64,000 nucleotides of DNA from Candidatus Omnitrophota bacterium (GCA_022711115.1 JAKLFP010000007.1:62001-126000); one strand, 5' to 3'. Counted from the stretch's first letter, positions 34,695-43,015 are shown. Notes: generated by a model not told the origin, from the letters alone. Numbers and translations are program-made.

Positions 34695-34729
34695 GAAAGT
34701 CTAACTGCCTGAACAATACGGCAGCTTTT

Positions 34730-34758
34730 CCCTTCAGAGTTGGAAAAGCTCTGAAGGG
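34730..34758 (+). repeat. Hairpin downstream of pseudopilin 1
   Basis: CCCTTCAGAG (34730-34739) and CTCTGAAGGG (34749-34758) form a perfect 10-bp stem. A comparable hairpin, CCCCTTGA with TCAAGGGG, lies at 35421-35455 after pseudopilin 2. Confidence 0.6.
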
Positions 34759-34787
34759 AGTCCGGGGCAGAAAGCTGGAATTAAACG

Positions 34788-34826
34788 GGGACAGGCAAAA
34801 AAATGTTTTGCCTGTCCCTTTGCTTC
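34788..34826 (+). terminator. Strong terminator after pseudopilin 1
   Basis: GGGACAGGCAAAA pairs over 13 bp with TTTTGCCTGTCCC around the loop AAATG, followed by TTTGCTTCTCT. A decayed relative with an eight-T run lies after pseudopilin 2 at 35477-35524. Confidence 0.75.
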
Positions 34827-34880
34827 TCTAGTGAAAAATCCTTGGTCCCATGGGGACCTATCCAACGAAAGAGGTTGCAG

Positions 34881-35387
34881 ATGATCGACTGCATGAGCGA
34901 GAAGAGTGATAAAGGATTTACACTAATAGAAATCCTGATTGTTGTGATTATTCTCGCCGTTTTAGCCGCCTTGATCTTGCCGAAGTTTTTGAGCCAGACT
35001 GAAAATGCTTATATTTCAGAGGCCAATCGGATGCTAGCAGCGATAACCCGTGCACAAGAAACTACCATGGCCATTCAAGAACTGGCCACTGGAGCCTCAA
35101 TCACAACAGGGATTGCCATCCCCACGGCTTGCCCGCTTACGGCTTCCTGTGATGCTGATGAATGGAGTGCCATTGGCATGCAACCACCGTCGCCGAAAAG
35201 TCACTTTGATTACTCCTGTACCGATACAACCTGTACTGCTGAAAGGACGGTGAACGGTTTTTTGAGTTCCATAACTTTTAATTACACACCGAATGTTCAC
35301 GCATTTACTGATTGTGACGGCATTTACACGTTGATTACTTCGGGGACTTCAGCTACGTCGGATCGAGGTTGCCGCGTTAGCACCTAA
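34881..35387 (+). CDS. Type IV pseudopilin 2
   Basis: A 168-residue prepilin, the same length as the previous one and alike along its whole length: KGFTLIEILIVV leader, EANRMLAAITRAQETTMA after the helix, and the same cysteine pattern. The two clearly arose by tandem duplication. AAGAGG lies six bases ahead of the ATG at 34881; a second ATG at 34893 is possible. Confidence 0.88.
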   Translation: MIDCMSEKSDKGFTLIEILIVVIILAVLAALILPKFLSQTENAYISEANRMLAAITRAQETTMAIQELATGASITTGIAIPTACPLTASCDADEWSAIGMQPPSPKSHFDYSCTDTTCTAERTVNGFLSSITFNYTPNVHAFTDCDGIYTLITSGTSATSDRGCRVST

Positions 35388-35476
35388 AAGATTTTAAAGG
35401 TCAAAAAAGGCGATGATTGTCCCCTTGAGAAGCTCCGTTAAGAAGTTTCAAGGGGTTGCAGGTATAGAAAATTCAA

Positions 35477-35524
35477 GACAGAAGCAGAGAAAACGGGATT
35501 TTATTTTGCTTGTCCCTTTTTTTT
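35477..35524 (+). terminator. Terminator after pseudopilin 2
   Basis: GACA-GA-AGCA pairs with TGCTTGTC, and the stem is followed by CC and eight T residues. It resembles the terminator after pseudopilin 1, and the duplication probably included it. Confidence 0.5.
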
Positions 35525-35532
35525 AAAAAAGC

Positions 35533-35560
35533 TTGTAGCAAAATGCTTTTTTGGTATAAT
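35533..35560 (+). promoter_or_regulatory. Promoter of the rpsB operon
   Basis: TTGTAG (35533-35538) and a perfect TATAAT (35555-35560) are 16 bp apart, directly downstream of the preceding terminator. The leader to rpsB would be about 115 bases. Confidence 0.65.
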
Positions 35561-35604
35561 AACGCCCCAACTTTAAAGGCCATCAGCTCTTATAGGATCG
35601 TCTC

Positions 35605-35627
35605 GGCGGCTTGAGGCCGCCTTTATT
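35605..35627 (+). promoter_or_regulatory. GC-rich leader hairpin upstream of rpsB
   Basis: GGCGGC and GCCGCC close a TTGAG loop and are followed by TTTATT. It sits inside the rpsB leader between promoter and start codon, so it may act as an attenuator or as an S2 feedback site; either is inference. Confidence 0.45.
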
Positions 35628-35680
35628 CTATCCGCTGTTGCCGTAACGATTTAAAAATATTTAAGGAGGCTTGTTAAACT

Positions 35681-36565
35681 TTGTCTCAGACAACCATCAA
35701 GCAGTTATTAGAAGCAGGTGTCCATTTCGGACATCAGACACAGCGTTGGAACCCCAAGATGAAAAAGTATATTTTCGGGGAGCGCAACGGCATTTATATC
35801 ATCAATCTTGAAATCACCCTCACTTGTCTCGAGAAAGCCCTCCAGTTCCTGAAGCAGACAGCGACCGAAGGTAAGTTCATTCTTTTTGTTGGCACCAAGA
35901 AACAGGCGCAGGAGCCGCTCAAAGCCGCTGCGGAGGCATGCGGCATGCCTTATGTCAATCAACGCTGGCTGGGCGGTATGCTCACCAATTTTGAGACGAT
36001 CCGGAAATCCATCAAAAAGCTTGATTCGATCGATGCGATGGAAAAAGACGGAAGCTTTCAGTTTATTACAAAGAAAGAGATCGGTTCTCTCAAGAAAGAA
36101 CGCGAAAAACTCGTTAAAAATCTCTCGGGAGTTCGTGAGATGCGAAAAGTTCCCGGGGCGATTTTTGTGATCGATTCTGAACTCGAAAAAATCGCAGTCG
36201 CCGAGGCGAAAAAGTTAGGGGTTCCGGTCGTTGCCGTGCTGGACACCAATGGCAATCCTGACGGGATCGATTATCCCTTGCCCGGCAATGACGATGCGAT
36301 CAAGGCGATCAAGCTGTTTTGTGAAACCGCATCCAATGCCATTCTTGAAGGAAAAAAAGTTTTTGAAAAGATTGCTCAGGACAAAGAAGATGCGCTTCAA
36401 GCTGAGAAGGCTGCTGCAGAAGCTGAAGTTGCGGCTGCAGAGGGAATGGATGAAGAAGTGATCGAGGAAAAACTTGCGCCGAAATTCCTGACTGAAGTCG
36501 AAGTGGTTGCGGAAGTAAAGCCGAAAGCCAAAAAGGCTGTCCGGAAAAAAGACGGCGAAATTTAA
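35681..36565 (+). CDS. rpsB: 30S ribosomal protein S2
   Basis: A 294-residue S2 with the conserved start LLEAGVHFGHQTQRWNPKM, the segment FVGTKKQAQ and NQRWLGGMLTNF. It is longer than E. coli S2 (about 240) because of an Ala/Glu-rich coiled and Lys-rich tail from about residue 235. The start is TTG at 35681 with TAAGGAGG about 11 bases upstream; no ATG lies nearby. It heads rpsB-tsf-pyrH-frr. Confidence 0.95.
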   Translation: MSQTTIKQLLEAGVHFGHQTQRWNPKMKKYIFGERNGIYIINLEITLTCLEKALQFLKQTATEGKFILFVGTKKQAQEPLKAAAEACGMPYVNQRWLGGMLTNFETIRKSIKKLDSIDAMEKDGSFQFITKKEIGSLKKEREKLVKNLSGVREMRKVPGAIFVIDSELEKIAVAEAKKLGVPVVAVLDTNGNPDGIDYPLPGNDDAIKAIKLFCETASNAILEGKKVFEKIAQDKEDALQAEKAAAEAEVAAAEGMDEEVIEEKLAPKFLTEVEVVAEVKPKAKKAVRKKDGEI

Positions 36566-36604
36566 TTTTTCAAACACGGATAACGAGAGCAAGGGACTAT
36601 GAAT

Positions 36605-37210
36605 ATGGCAACAAAAGAAGTAAAGATTAATAGCGCGGATTTAACAAAACTGCGTGAATTGACAGGTGCGGGGATGATGGATTGCAAGTCGGCTTTGGTG
36701 GAAGCGGGCGGAGATCTTAAGGCCGCGCAGGATGTGATCCGCAAAAAAGGTCTTGATATCGCGAAGAAGAAGTCCACTCGCGAAGCGCGTGAAGGGCAGA
36801 TCCTTTCTTATATCCATGCGGGCGGGAAATTAGGAGTGCTTGTGGAGATCAATTGCGAGAGCGATTTCGTCGCGAAGAACGAGAATTTTCAGACCTTCGC
36901 ACGCGACATCGCCATGCAGATTGCCGCGGGCCATCCCTTGTATGTGAGTTCCGCGGATATTCCGCCGGCAGATCTGGAAAGGGAAAAATCGGTTTTTCTG
37001 GAACAAGTCAAAGACAAGCCGGAACCGGTGCGCAGCAAGATTATCGATGGCAAGCTGATGAAACGGTATGAAGAGATTTGTCTTTTGAATCAAAAGTTTA
37101 TTAAAGATGACAGCCGGACCGTGCAGGACTTATTAACCGAGTTTATCGCAAAAATCGGGGAAAACATCATCATCCGGCGGTTTGTGCGTTTCGAGGTTGG
37201 CGGCAATTAA
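36605..37210 (+). CDS. tsf: Translation elongation factor Ts
   Basis: A short 201-residue EF-Ts, the nucleotide exchange factor of EF-Tu. It has the N-terminal UBA-like segment with LRELTGAGMMDCKSAL and the core text EINCESDFVAKNENF. The length matches the single-core-domain type (about 200) rather than the 283-residue E. coli form. The ATG at 36605 has AAGGGA eight bases upstream; another ATG at 36599 is in frame. Confidence 0.95.
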   Translation: MATKEVKINSADLTKLRELTGAGMMDCKSALVEAGGDLKAAQDVIRKKGLDIAKKKSTREAREGQILSYIHAGGKLGVLVEINCESDFVAKNENFQTFARDIAMQIAAGHPLYVSSADIPPADLEREKSVFLEQVKDKPEPVRSKIIDGKLMKRYEEICLLNQKFIKDDSRTVQDLLTEFIAKIGENIIIRRFVRFEVGGN

Positions 37211-37220
37211 TCAGACATTA

Positions 37221-37265
37221 GACTTCAGACGACAGACCAAAACTTCAAGTCTGTAGTCTGCGGTC
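37221..37265. repeat. Hairpin of iterated CAGAC units between tsf and pyrH
   Basis: CAGACGACAGAC (37226-37237) pairs with GTCTGTAGTCTG (37249-37260) with one mismatch, and flanking GAC/GTC bases extend the stem. Each arm is built from repeated CAGAC or GTCTG units. A hairpin of similar design follows frr. Confidence 0.5.
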
Positions 37266-37286
37266 GCCATTCTGCAAACTGATCAT

Positions 37287-38000
37287 ATGAAAAAACCTGT
37301 CTATAAAAGAATTGTACTGAAACTTTCCGGGGAGGCTCTCCAGGGCAGAAAAGGTTTTGGTATTGACTCCCAGATTGTTGCCTCCATTGCTCAACAAATC
37401 AAAGATGTTCGTGAACTTGGCGTGGATGTGGTGTGCGTCATCGGCGGCGGGAATTTTTTCCGCGGGGTCGATGGCGAAAAAGGAGGGATCGAACGCGCGG
37501 CCGCGGACTACATCGGAATGCTTGCGACGATCATGAACGGGCTTGTGATGTCTGATGCCTTGGAAAAGATCGATGTCCATACGCGCGTCCAGTCTGCCAT
37601 CGAGATCCGGGCGCTTTGTGAACCGTATATCCGGCGGCGTGCCATCCGGCATCTGGAGAAGGGCCGTGTGATCATTTTTGTCGCGGGAACCGGAAACCCA
37701 TTTTTCACCACGGATACGGCAGCGGCCTTGCGAGCTGTCGAAATGAATGCGGATGTGATCCTTAAAGCCACCAAGGTCAACGGGGTCTATGATAAAGATC
37801 CGATGAAACACAAGACTGCCAAAAAGTTCACAAAGCTTAATTATTTGAATGTGATCCAGAAGCAGCTTCGGGTGATGGATACAACGGCCACTTCGCTTTG
37901 CATGGAAAACAATCTTCCGATCGTGGTTTTCAATCTGACCCAGCCGGGGAATATCCGTCGTGTGGTTCTTGGTGAAAAAATCGGAACAGTGGTTTCATAA
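37287..38000 (+). CDS. pyrH: UMP kinase
   Basis: A 237-residue amino-acid-kinase-fold UMP kinase (UMP plus ATP to UDP). It has KLSGEALQG near the start, [22 protein letters not shown] and [17 protein letters not shown]. It lies between tsf and frr as in many bacteria. Confidence 0.95.
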   Translation: MKKPVYKRIVLKLSGEALQGRKGFGIDSQIVASIAQQIKDVRELGVDVVCVIGGGNFFRGVDGEKGGIERAAADYIGMLATIMNGLVMSDALEKIDVHTRVQSAIEIRALCEPYIRRRAIRHLEKGRVIIFVAGTGNPFFTTDTAAALRAVEMNADVILKATKVNGVYDKDPMKHKTAKKFTKLNYLNVIQKQLRVMDTTATSLCMENNLPIVVFNLTQPGNIRRVVLGEKIGTVVS

Positions 38001-38027
38001 ATTGTCTGCGGAACAAGGGAGGGATCT

Positions 38028-38600
38028 ATGACGGAAATCATCGATGTGAAAAAGCTTGCTGAAGAAATGAAGAAAAAAATGACGAAGGGTGTGGAGTCGA
38101 CCAAAAAGGAATTTCAGAATATCCGGACCGGTCGTGCTTCCATTGCACTGGTCGAAGGAATTCAGGTGAACTATTACAATACGCCGACGCCGATCAAAAA
38201 TCTCGGAACGATCTCCACGCCGGATCCCAAAACCATTCAGATCCAGCCTTGGGATGCAAGCGCTGTCGGGGAGATTGAAAAGGCGATCCTCAAATCCGAT
38301 CTAGGATTGACGCCGATCAATGACGGGAAGATCCTTCGGATACAGATACCGTCTTTGACCGATGAGCGGCGCAACGATCTGACCAAGGTCATTCGTAAAG
38401 TGGCGGAAGAAGGCCGTATTTCGATTCGCAACGCCCGTCATGAAGCGATCGAACAGGTCAAAAAGCTTGAAAAAGCAAAGACGATCCCTGAAGATATGTC
38501 ACATTCATCGCAAAAAGAGATCCAGAAGATCACGGACCAGCTCATCGCACAGATCGATGAGGCCCTGAAACATAAAGAAGCCGAAATCCACGCCATTTAA
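38028..38600 (+). CDS. frr: Ribosome recycling factor
   Basis: A 190-residue RRF that splits post-termination ribosomes together with EF-G. It shows EFQNIRTGRASIALVEGI, the TISTPDPKTIQIQPWD segment and the C-terminal helix with ITDQLIAQIDE. AGGGAGGGAT precedes the ATG. Confidence 0.95.
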   Translation: MTEIIDVKKLAEEMKKKMTKGVESTKKEFQNIRTGRASIALVEGIQVNYYNTPTPIKNLGTISTPDPKTIQIQPWDASAVGEIEKAILKSDLGLTPINDGKILRIQIPSLTDERRNDLTKVIRKVAEEGRISIRNARHEAIEQVKKLEKAKTIPEDMSHSSQKEIQKITDQLIAQIDEALKHKEAEIHAI

Positions 38601-38610
38601 TAAGCCGTAG

Positions 38611-38671
38611 GCCACACGCCACAAAGACACAAGGCCTTTTTCATGTGGCATGTGGCAGTTGATCGTGTGGC
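38611..38671. repeat. Hairpin of iterated GCCACA units between frr and tRNA-Lys
   Basis: GCCACACGCCACA (38611-38623) pairs with TGTGGCATGTGGC (38644-38656) with one mismatch. A further GTGTGGC follows at 38665-38671. The loop contains AAGGCCTTTTT. It may serve as the operon end, but its iterated arms resemble those of the hairpin between tsf and pyrH. Confidence 0.5.
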
Positions 38672-38679
38672 TGGTTCCT

Positions 38680-38752
38680 GGGCCCGTAGCTCAGTTGGTA
38701 GAGCACTGCCCTTTTAAGGCAGGTGTCGATGGTTCGAATCCATCCGGGCTCA
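38680..38752 (+). tRNA. tRNA-Lys (anticodon UUU)
   Basis: A complete cloverleaf of 73 bases. The acceptor arm GGGCCCG pairs with CGGGCTC (one G-T pair), the D arm is AGCTCAGTTGGTAGAGC, the anticodon stem CTGCC/GGCAG encloses CTTTTAA (anticodon TTT), and the T arm contains GGTTCGAATCC. The discriminator base is A and CCA is not encoded. A mobile island begins downstream of it. Confidence 0.95.
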
Positions 38753-38786
38753 CTTCTCATGTCTATCTCTGAATCACAGAGATACA

Positions 38787-38817
38787 ATCCCCCGACGGTG
38801 TCGGGGGATTTTCATTT
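38787..38817 (+). terminator. Terminator downstream of tRNA-Lys
   Basis: ATCCCCCGAC and GTCGGGGGAT are perfect 10-bp arms around GGT, followed by TTTCATTTT. A smaller hairpin (ATCTCTG / CAGAGAT, 38765-38783) lies between it and the tRNA. Confidence 0.8.
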
Positions 38818-38880
38818 TCTACCCCATTCGATCTGCCCAATTTCTAGCCTGAATCTCGCATCTATCTCTAAAACGGCCTT

Positions 38881-38996
38881 TGGTTTCAGCGAACTGGTTT
38901 CACCCCATGTAGGGGTGCTAAGCAATTTCGGCGATCGGCGAATTCGAGCTGAAACCACAATTATGTCAATATTTCGCATCTTATCTCTGGTTTCAG
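38881..38996. repeat. TGGTTTCA repeats between tRNA-Lys and the serine recombinase
   Basis: TGGTTTCAG occurs at 38881-38889 and 38988-38996, TGGTTTCA at 38895-38902, and the inverted copy CTGAAACCA at 38949-38957. TATCTCT precedes two of them. The last copy overlaps the recombinase stop codon. The cluster may mark a recombination or recombinase-binding site at the island edge; no matching right-hand site is in view. Confidence 0.4.
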
Positions 38997-40606
38997 GAGG
39001 GACTAACGTACTGGGAAGGGAGGATGGCTTTCCAGGAGACCGCTTGCCGGGCCCAGTCCGGCTCGGCTGCTAGCGGCCTAAGCGTTCGTTCGGTCATATC
39101 GCATAAATGGACAGAATTACCGAAAATGATCGCTTCTTGTACCGCAGGTGATAGAAACAGCAGATTTGTGACTTGTTCCAGTCGTTGCTTGCTAAGATTG
39201 AGCCACGCGGCGATTTGCTGGAGATCTTTTGCTTTGCCATCCGCGAGCATTCCTCGGATTTGATGAGCGAGAAGGAGTTGCCTACGAATGAGAGGTTCGT
39301 GATCGTAGGCCATGCGTGGAATGTTGGGGACTATCTTTTTTAATGCATCTACCGGAAGGTCAAACTCATGTTTTTTGAAGTTATTGTGCATCTCGACCCA
39401 TAGCTTTCCCTTAAGCCCGTCATATTCGATACCTTTGACAAGTTCTTTCAGGATCGCGGATTGCTTCTCGAGGGGCAGCTTGGGCCAATCTTCAGAGGTC
39501 AATCGGTTGTCCCTTGTAAGCTGGATCAAAAATTCCAGGCATTTGTTCTCGATCACCGGAGCGATGACGGATTTTGTAGGGCAGCCTTTCCATTCATGCT
39601 TGATGGAATAGAGGCACACGTAGTAACGGTAATTGAAGTTCTTATTTCGTCCGCGGGCGTAAGTGTGGCCAAAGCTGCATTTGCAGGCCGTGCACCGGAA
39701 TAGACCCGTTAGAAGCCCGGGGAACTTTCGATGCGTCGTAGTGCCCGGTTCCCGCCAGTTTGCCTTCATTTTTTCTTGAACTTGTCTGAAGATTTCTGGA
39801 CTGACAATGGGCTCATGAAGCCCATCGTAAAGTTTGTCCTCATACCGTATTTTGCCCATATAAGTGGGATTCTTGAGAATGAGTTGAATGTTCGTATTCC
39901 TAAAGATGACTCCGCCCTGATTTCGTTTTCGGCAAGGATATTTCTTGGTTCGATATCCTTCAGCGGTCAATATGAGCGCGATCTTGCGATAAGAATTGCC
40001 TTCAAGATAAAGCTGAAACATTCTGCGGATGAGTTCCGCTTCTTTCGGATTAATGATCAGTTTCTTAGTGGGCTTGTCAATCTCATAGCCCAGTCCAGGC
40101 AGTCCTCCGACCCATTTGCCTTTCTTCCGAGCCGCACCCATCTTGTCCTTAGTTCGTTCGCTGATCATCTCGCGTTCGAATTGGGCGAATGAAAGAAGGA
40201 TATTGAGGGTGAGACGACCCATAGAAGTGTTTGTATTAAAATGCTGAGTGATGGAAACAAAGGTGACCTGTTGTTCCTCGAAGAATTGAAGGACCTTCAC
40301 AAAATCCGAAAGGGAGCGTGATAGGCGATCTACTTTATATACAACCACACAATCGATCTTCTTGTCCCTAATGTCTTGTAGCAGTTTTTGAAGGGCAGGG
40401 CGGTCTGTGTGCGCTCCGCTAAAACCGCCGTCATCGTAGGTTTCTTTCAGGAGTACCCAGCCCTGATGCTGTTGGCTCTTGATGTAACTTTCGGCCGATT
40501 CCCTTTGAGCGTCAAGGGATGTAAAGTCACTTTGCATATTTTCTGTTGTGGATTTGCGCGTATAGATCGCGCATCGAACGATTTTCACCTCACCATTTTC
40601 TGCCAT
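38993..40606 (-). CDS. Large serine recombinase (site-specific integrase)
   Basis: A 537-residue large serine recombinase. The catalytic domain (about 8-155) has the nucleophile Ser19 in IYTRKS and the segments YKVDRLSRSLSDF and SFAQFEREMISERT. The recombinase domain (about 170-290) follows, then a zinc ribbon (CTACKCSFGH and two later cysteines) and a C-terminal helical region. It probably inserted this island beside tRNA-Lys. It overlaps the DUF2924 gene start-to-end by 17 bp, so both are on one transcript. GGAG precedes the ATG. Confidence 0.9.
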   Translation of the reverse strand: MAENGEVKIVRCAIYTRKSTTENMQSDFTSLDAQRESAESYIKSQQHQGWVLLKETYDDGGFSGAHTDRPALQKLLQDIRDKKIDCVVVYKVDRLSRSLSDFVKVLQFFEEQQVTFVSITQHFNTNTSMGRLTLNILLSFAQFEREMISERTKDKMGAARKKGKWVGGLPGLGYEIDKPTKKLIINPKEAELIRRMFQLYLEGNSYRKIALILTAEGYRTKKYPCRKRNQGGVIFRNTNIQLILKNPTYMGKIRYEDKLYDGLHEPIVSPEIFRQVQEKMKANWREPGTTTHRKFPGLLTGLFRCTACKCSFGHTYARGRNKNFNYRYYVCLYSIKHEWKGCPTKSVIAPVIENKCLEFLIQLTRDNRLTSEDWPKLPLEKQSAILKELVKGIEYDGLKGKLWVEMHNNFKKHEFDLPVDALKKIVPNIPRMAYDHEPLIRRQLLLAHQIRGMLADGKAKDLQQIAAWLNLSKQRLEQVTNLLFLSPAVQEAIIFGNSVHLCDMTERTLRPLAAEPDWARQAVSWKAILPSQYVSPS

Positions 40607-41057
40607 TGTTTTTTACTCCAAAGAATGTGAATCCGTTCCAGTGGGCGCCTGTTATTGCCTTGGCCACGGCGCTCAGATTGTTATAAACCGTGCCTTGATA
40701 TTCAAATCCCTTTTCTAAAATCTTCACATCAAGACGCTTACCCTTGTAAACTTTGGTAATGAAGGACCCCGGTGTTGGTAGGCGAATATCCCGGCCCGCT
40801 TCTGTGGTTCCGGTAGAGGACCGGATAACGGTCCGGTTAATCGGGTCATAGCAGCGGATCAATTCCTGGATCTTATCTTTGGCCGCAGGGGAGAGTTCTC
40901 CGGATGCTTTCTCCTGGATCCGGTAAGCCAGCTGCCGGATCAAAAAAGTCCGGTTCCCGGGAACAGCCTTATCACTGTAAACCTGCCGGTAAAGTGCTGA
41001 TAACTGCGCCGTTTCGGTCGTCTTCAAAGCCTCGATTTTCTCTGCAATATCTCCCAT
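40590..41057 (-). CDS. DUF2924 family protein
   Basis: A 155-residue protein that I place in DUF2924 from text such as RLPTPGSFITKVYKGK, YNNLSAVAKAITG and HWNGFTFFG. The C-terminal half looks like a small DNA-associated domain also seen in other nuclease and recombinase neighbours. It commonly lies directly upstream of large serine recombinases, as here, and may assist them; its function is unknown. ATG 41057 has GGGAG six bases upstream. A longer frame runs through the leader element at 41071-41115 but is unlikely to be translated. Confidence 0.75.
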   Translation of the reverse strand: MGDIAEKIEALKTTETAQLSALYRQVYSDKAVPGNRTFLIRQLAYRIQEKASGELSPAAKDKIQELIRCYDPINRTVIRSSTGTTEAGRDIRLPTPGSFITKVYKGKRLDVKILEKGFEYQGTVYNNLSAVAKAITGAHWNGFTFFGVKNNGRKW

Positions 41058-41070
41058 AATGATCTCCCAA

Positions 41071-41115
41071 TTGACCTGACACATACATGCTATACAACCC
41101 GGGATATAGCAAGTC
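41071..41115 (-). repeat. Leader element A, left copy
   Basis: Read on the minus strand it begins GACTTGCTATATCCCG and contains ATGTATGT. GCTATA and TATAGC form arms of a 22-bp imperfect palindrome (41089-41110) around CCCGGG. A related sequence in opposite orientation lies at 62818-62852, matching 15 of the first 16 bases. It probably contains promoter or operator sequence for the DUF2924-recombinase operon. Confidence 0.55.
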
Positions 41116-41137
41116 ATATAAAGGGGTATTTTGTTCG

Positions 41138-41155
41138 GCGTCACGATGCTGTCGC
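41138..41155. promoter_or_regulatory. Operator-like element B, left copy
   Basis: GCGTCACGATGCTGTCGC matches 14 of 18 bases of the palindromic element at 63158-63175. It lies in the divergent region between DUF2924 and the CoiA-like gene, 76 bp before the latter. It may be bound by one of the WYL-type regulators at the other end of the island (inference). Confidence 0.4.
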
Positions 41156-41231
41156 GTGCATATAGTACAAGAGACAGTCGCTACTAATTCGAGTGCAGTT
41201 GGAGTTCTAACAAAAATACAAAGGACAGAAT

Positions 41232-42005
41232 ATGAAATTCGCTCTAGTAAACGGAGTTAAGACGGAAGCTCAACCGGGGCTGAAGGGTATTTGCCTATAT
41301 TGCGAAAAAGACCGCGATATGATTGCCAAGTGTGGGAAAGTGAAAATTTGGCACTGGGCGCATAAAAGCAATGTTTCGTGTGATCCGTGGTGGGAGAATG
41401 AAAGAGAATGGCACAGAGCATGGAAAAATCGTTTTCCAGTGGAATGGCAGGAAAACAGACATGTCGATTCTACAACCGGAGAAAAACATATTGCAGACAT
41501 AAAAACGGCCGCTGGACTTGTAATCGAATTTCAGCATTCTGCGATCCAACCTGCAGAAGTGCAGTCCCGTGAAGCTTTCTATAAAAACATGGTGTGGGTT
41601 ATTGACGGTACGCGCTTAAAGGGGGACTTTCCATCTTTTTGTAAAGGATTCAGGGAACTTAGCCCTTTGAAAATAATGCCAGGGGTTTTTCTTTCATTAT
41701 CTCCTAACAAATGTTTTCCCGCGAGCTGGCTTAACAGTTCAGTGCCCATTTATTTCGATTTTCAGGGCGTCAATCCTATTAATCAGACGGATAGGCTGCG
41801 AGATCCTCTTTGGTGTCTCTTTCCAGGGCGCGCGGAAGGATTCGCCGTTGTCGCTGGAGTTCCCCGCGAAGATTTCATAAAGTTTTCCGCTCAAAATACT
41901 CACCTGCTTTTTGCTCGAGAAATGCTTAGCAATATTTCTCAAGTTTTTCGGGAGAAGGGGATATCCGCAAGTCGTGGATACCCGAAAGTCGCACCTTGTC
42001 GGTAA
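41232..42005 (+). CDS. CoiA-like competence/nuclease domain protein
   Basis: A 257-residue protein. The N-terminal part has a C-x2-C pair (CLYCEKD) and HWAHK. A PD-(D/E)xK-type core follows, with EWHRAWKNRFP, the Asp of HIADIKT and the Glu-x-Gln of VIEFQHS near residue 100, matching CoiA-like nucleases. Those are linked to DNA uptake and also found on mobile elements. Here it is the first cargo gene after the recombinase. AAAGGACAGA precedes the ATG. Confidence 0.7.
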   Translation: MKFALVNGVKTEAQPGLKGICLYCEKDRDMIAKCGKVKIWHWAHKSNVSCDPWWENEREWHRAWKNRFPVEWQENRHVDSTTGEKHIADIKTAAGLVIEFQHSAIQPAEVQSREAFYKNMVWVIDGTRLKGDFPSFCKGFRELSPLKIMPGVFLSLSPNKCFPASWLNSSVPIYFDFQGVNPINQTDRLRDPLWCLFPGRAEGFAVVAGVPREDFIKFSAQNTHLLFAREMLSNISQVFREKGISASRGYPKVAPCR

Positions 42006-42033
42006 CACTGATGAAGACATGGTAGGCGTGGCC

Positions 42034-42945
42034 TTACTTCGAAAGAGTGCTTGGGAATTTCTTGAGAATTTGGCTAATGATTTTTCCGGCTGTTTGGGAA
42101 AGGTCGGGTAGGTTTTTTCTGTAAATCAAGAAGAGTTCTCTAATGGCTGACTTGAACGGAGCAGGGATGCAGGTGTCTAAAATGTTCGCATCGGTAGGCG
42201 TAAAACAATATTGTGGAATATACGAGACGCCCATTCCTGCGGCTACATACGTTTTTACTGCAGCAAATGATGGTGCTTCTAATACCAGCTTGGGATTCTG
42301 TTTCCCGAAGGTTGATAAGATCGTTTGTCGGTATGATCCCTTGCCGGACAATAGAACCGTGGGGTTTTCCGAAAGAAGCTTAATGTTGTCACCCGTATAA
42401 AACTTTTTAGGGTATTTTTTTGAAGTGATCAAAACGGTGTTTGACCTGATTAAGCGGACGCAAATGATTCTTTTGTCTTTTATGCTTCTGCCGACTATGG
42501 CGAGGTCAGACTTGTAACTCAAAATATCTTCAAGAGATTCTGGGCTTGTTCGGTCGATGAGGGTGATTGAATGAGACATTTTTTGAATGTCTTCGTCGAG
42601 TAGGGAAGGGATAACGTAATTGATTACTGATTCTCCTGCTGAAATTGAAAGTGGAATAGATTGCGTTTCGGTTTTGGTAAGAAGTCGTTCGAGTTCCGCT
42701 AGATAGTTTGAAGCAGTTAGATATAGAGCCTTTCCGTTTGGGCTGAGTGTGATGCTTCTTCCTTTCCGAACGAATAGGGAAAAGCCAAAGTATTTTTCTA
42801 GGTCGGCTACCTGCTTGCTGAATTGAGCTTGTCGATAGGGGTGTTTACCGGCAGCTTTGTTAAACCCGCCTTGCTCTGCTACGAGGCAAAAGCTGCGTAA
42901 GCGTTCTAGCGAAAGACCGGTTTTTTCGAATAGTTTTTCATACAT
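42034..42945 (-). CDS. LysR-family transcriptional regulator
   Basis: A 303-residue LysR-type protein. The N-terminal winged helix reads LERLRSFCLVAEQGGFNKAA, with a basic second helix QAQFSKQVADLEKYFG. The rest is a periplasmic-binding-like effector domain with SISAGESV and GMGVSYIP. Ligand and targets are unknown. The ATG at 42945 gives a normal family length; a TTG at 42987 would add 14 aromatic residues. It is divergent from the 43016 gene, so it may control the rmuC-hsd operon. Confidence 0.8.
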   Translation of the reverse strand: MYEKLFEKTGLSLERLRSFCLVAEQGGFNKAAGKHPYRQAQFSKQVADLEKYFGFSLFVRKGRSITLSPNGKALYLTASNYLAELERLLTKTETQSIPLSISAGESVINYVIPSLLDEDIQKMSHSITLIDRTSPESLEDILSYKSDLAIVGRSIKDKRIICVRLIRSNTVLITSKKYPKKFYTGDNIKLLSENPTVLLSGKGSYRQTILSTFGKQNPKLVLEAPSFAAVKTYVAAGMGVSYIPQYCFTPTDANILDTCIPAPFKSAIRELFLIYRKNLPDLSQTAGKIISQILKKFPSTLSK

Positions 42946-43015
42946 GGCTATTTGATAATAGTATATTATTCTAAAAGTATTATTCAAGCATAATTATTTA
43001 TGCAATACTTCGACT

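Noticed and set aside
38901-38917. CACCCC/GGGGTG hairpin as a terminator for the recombinase gene
   Set aside because: Read in the direction of that gene it is not followed by a T-run.
41058-41144. Upstream extension of the DUF2924 protein to a start at 41144
   Set aside because: It would translate the leader element; ATG 41057 has a good ribosome-binding site and normal spacing.
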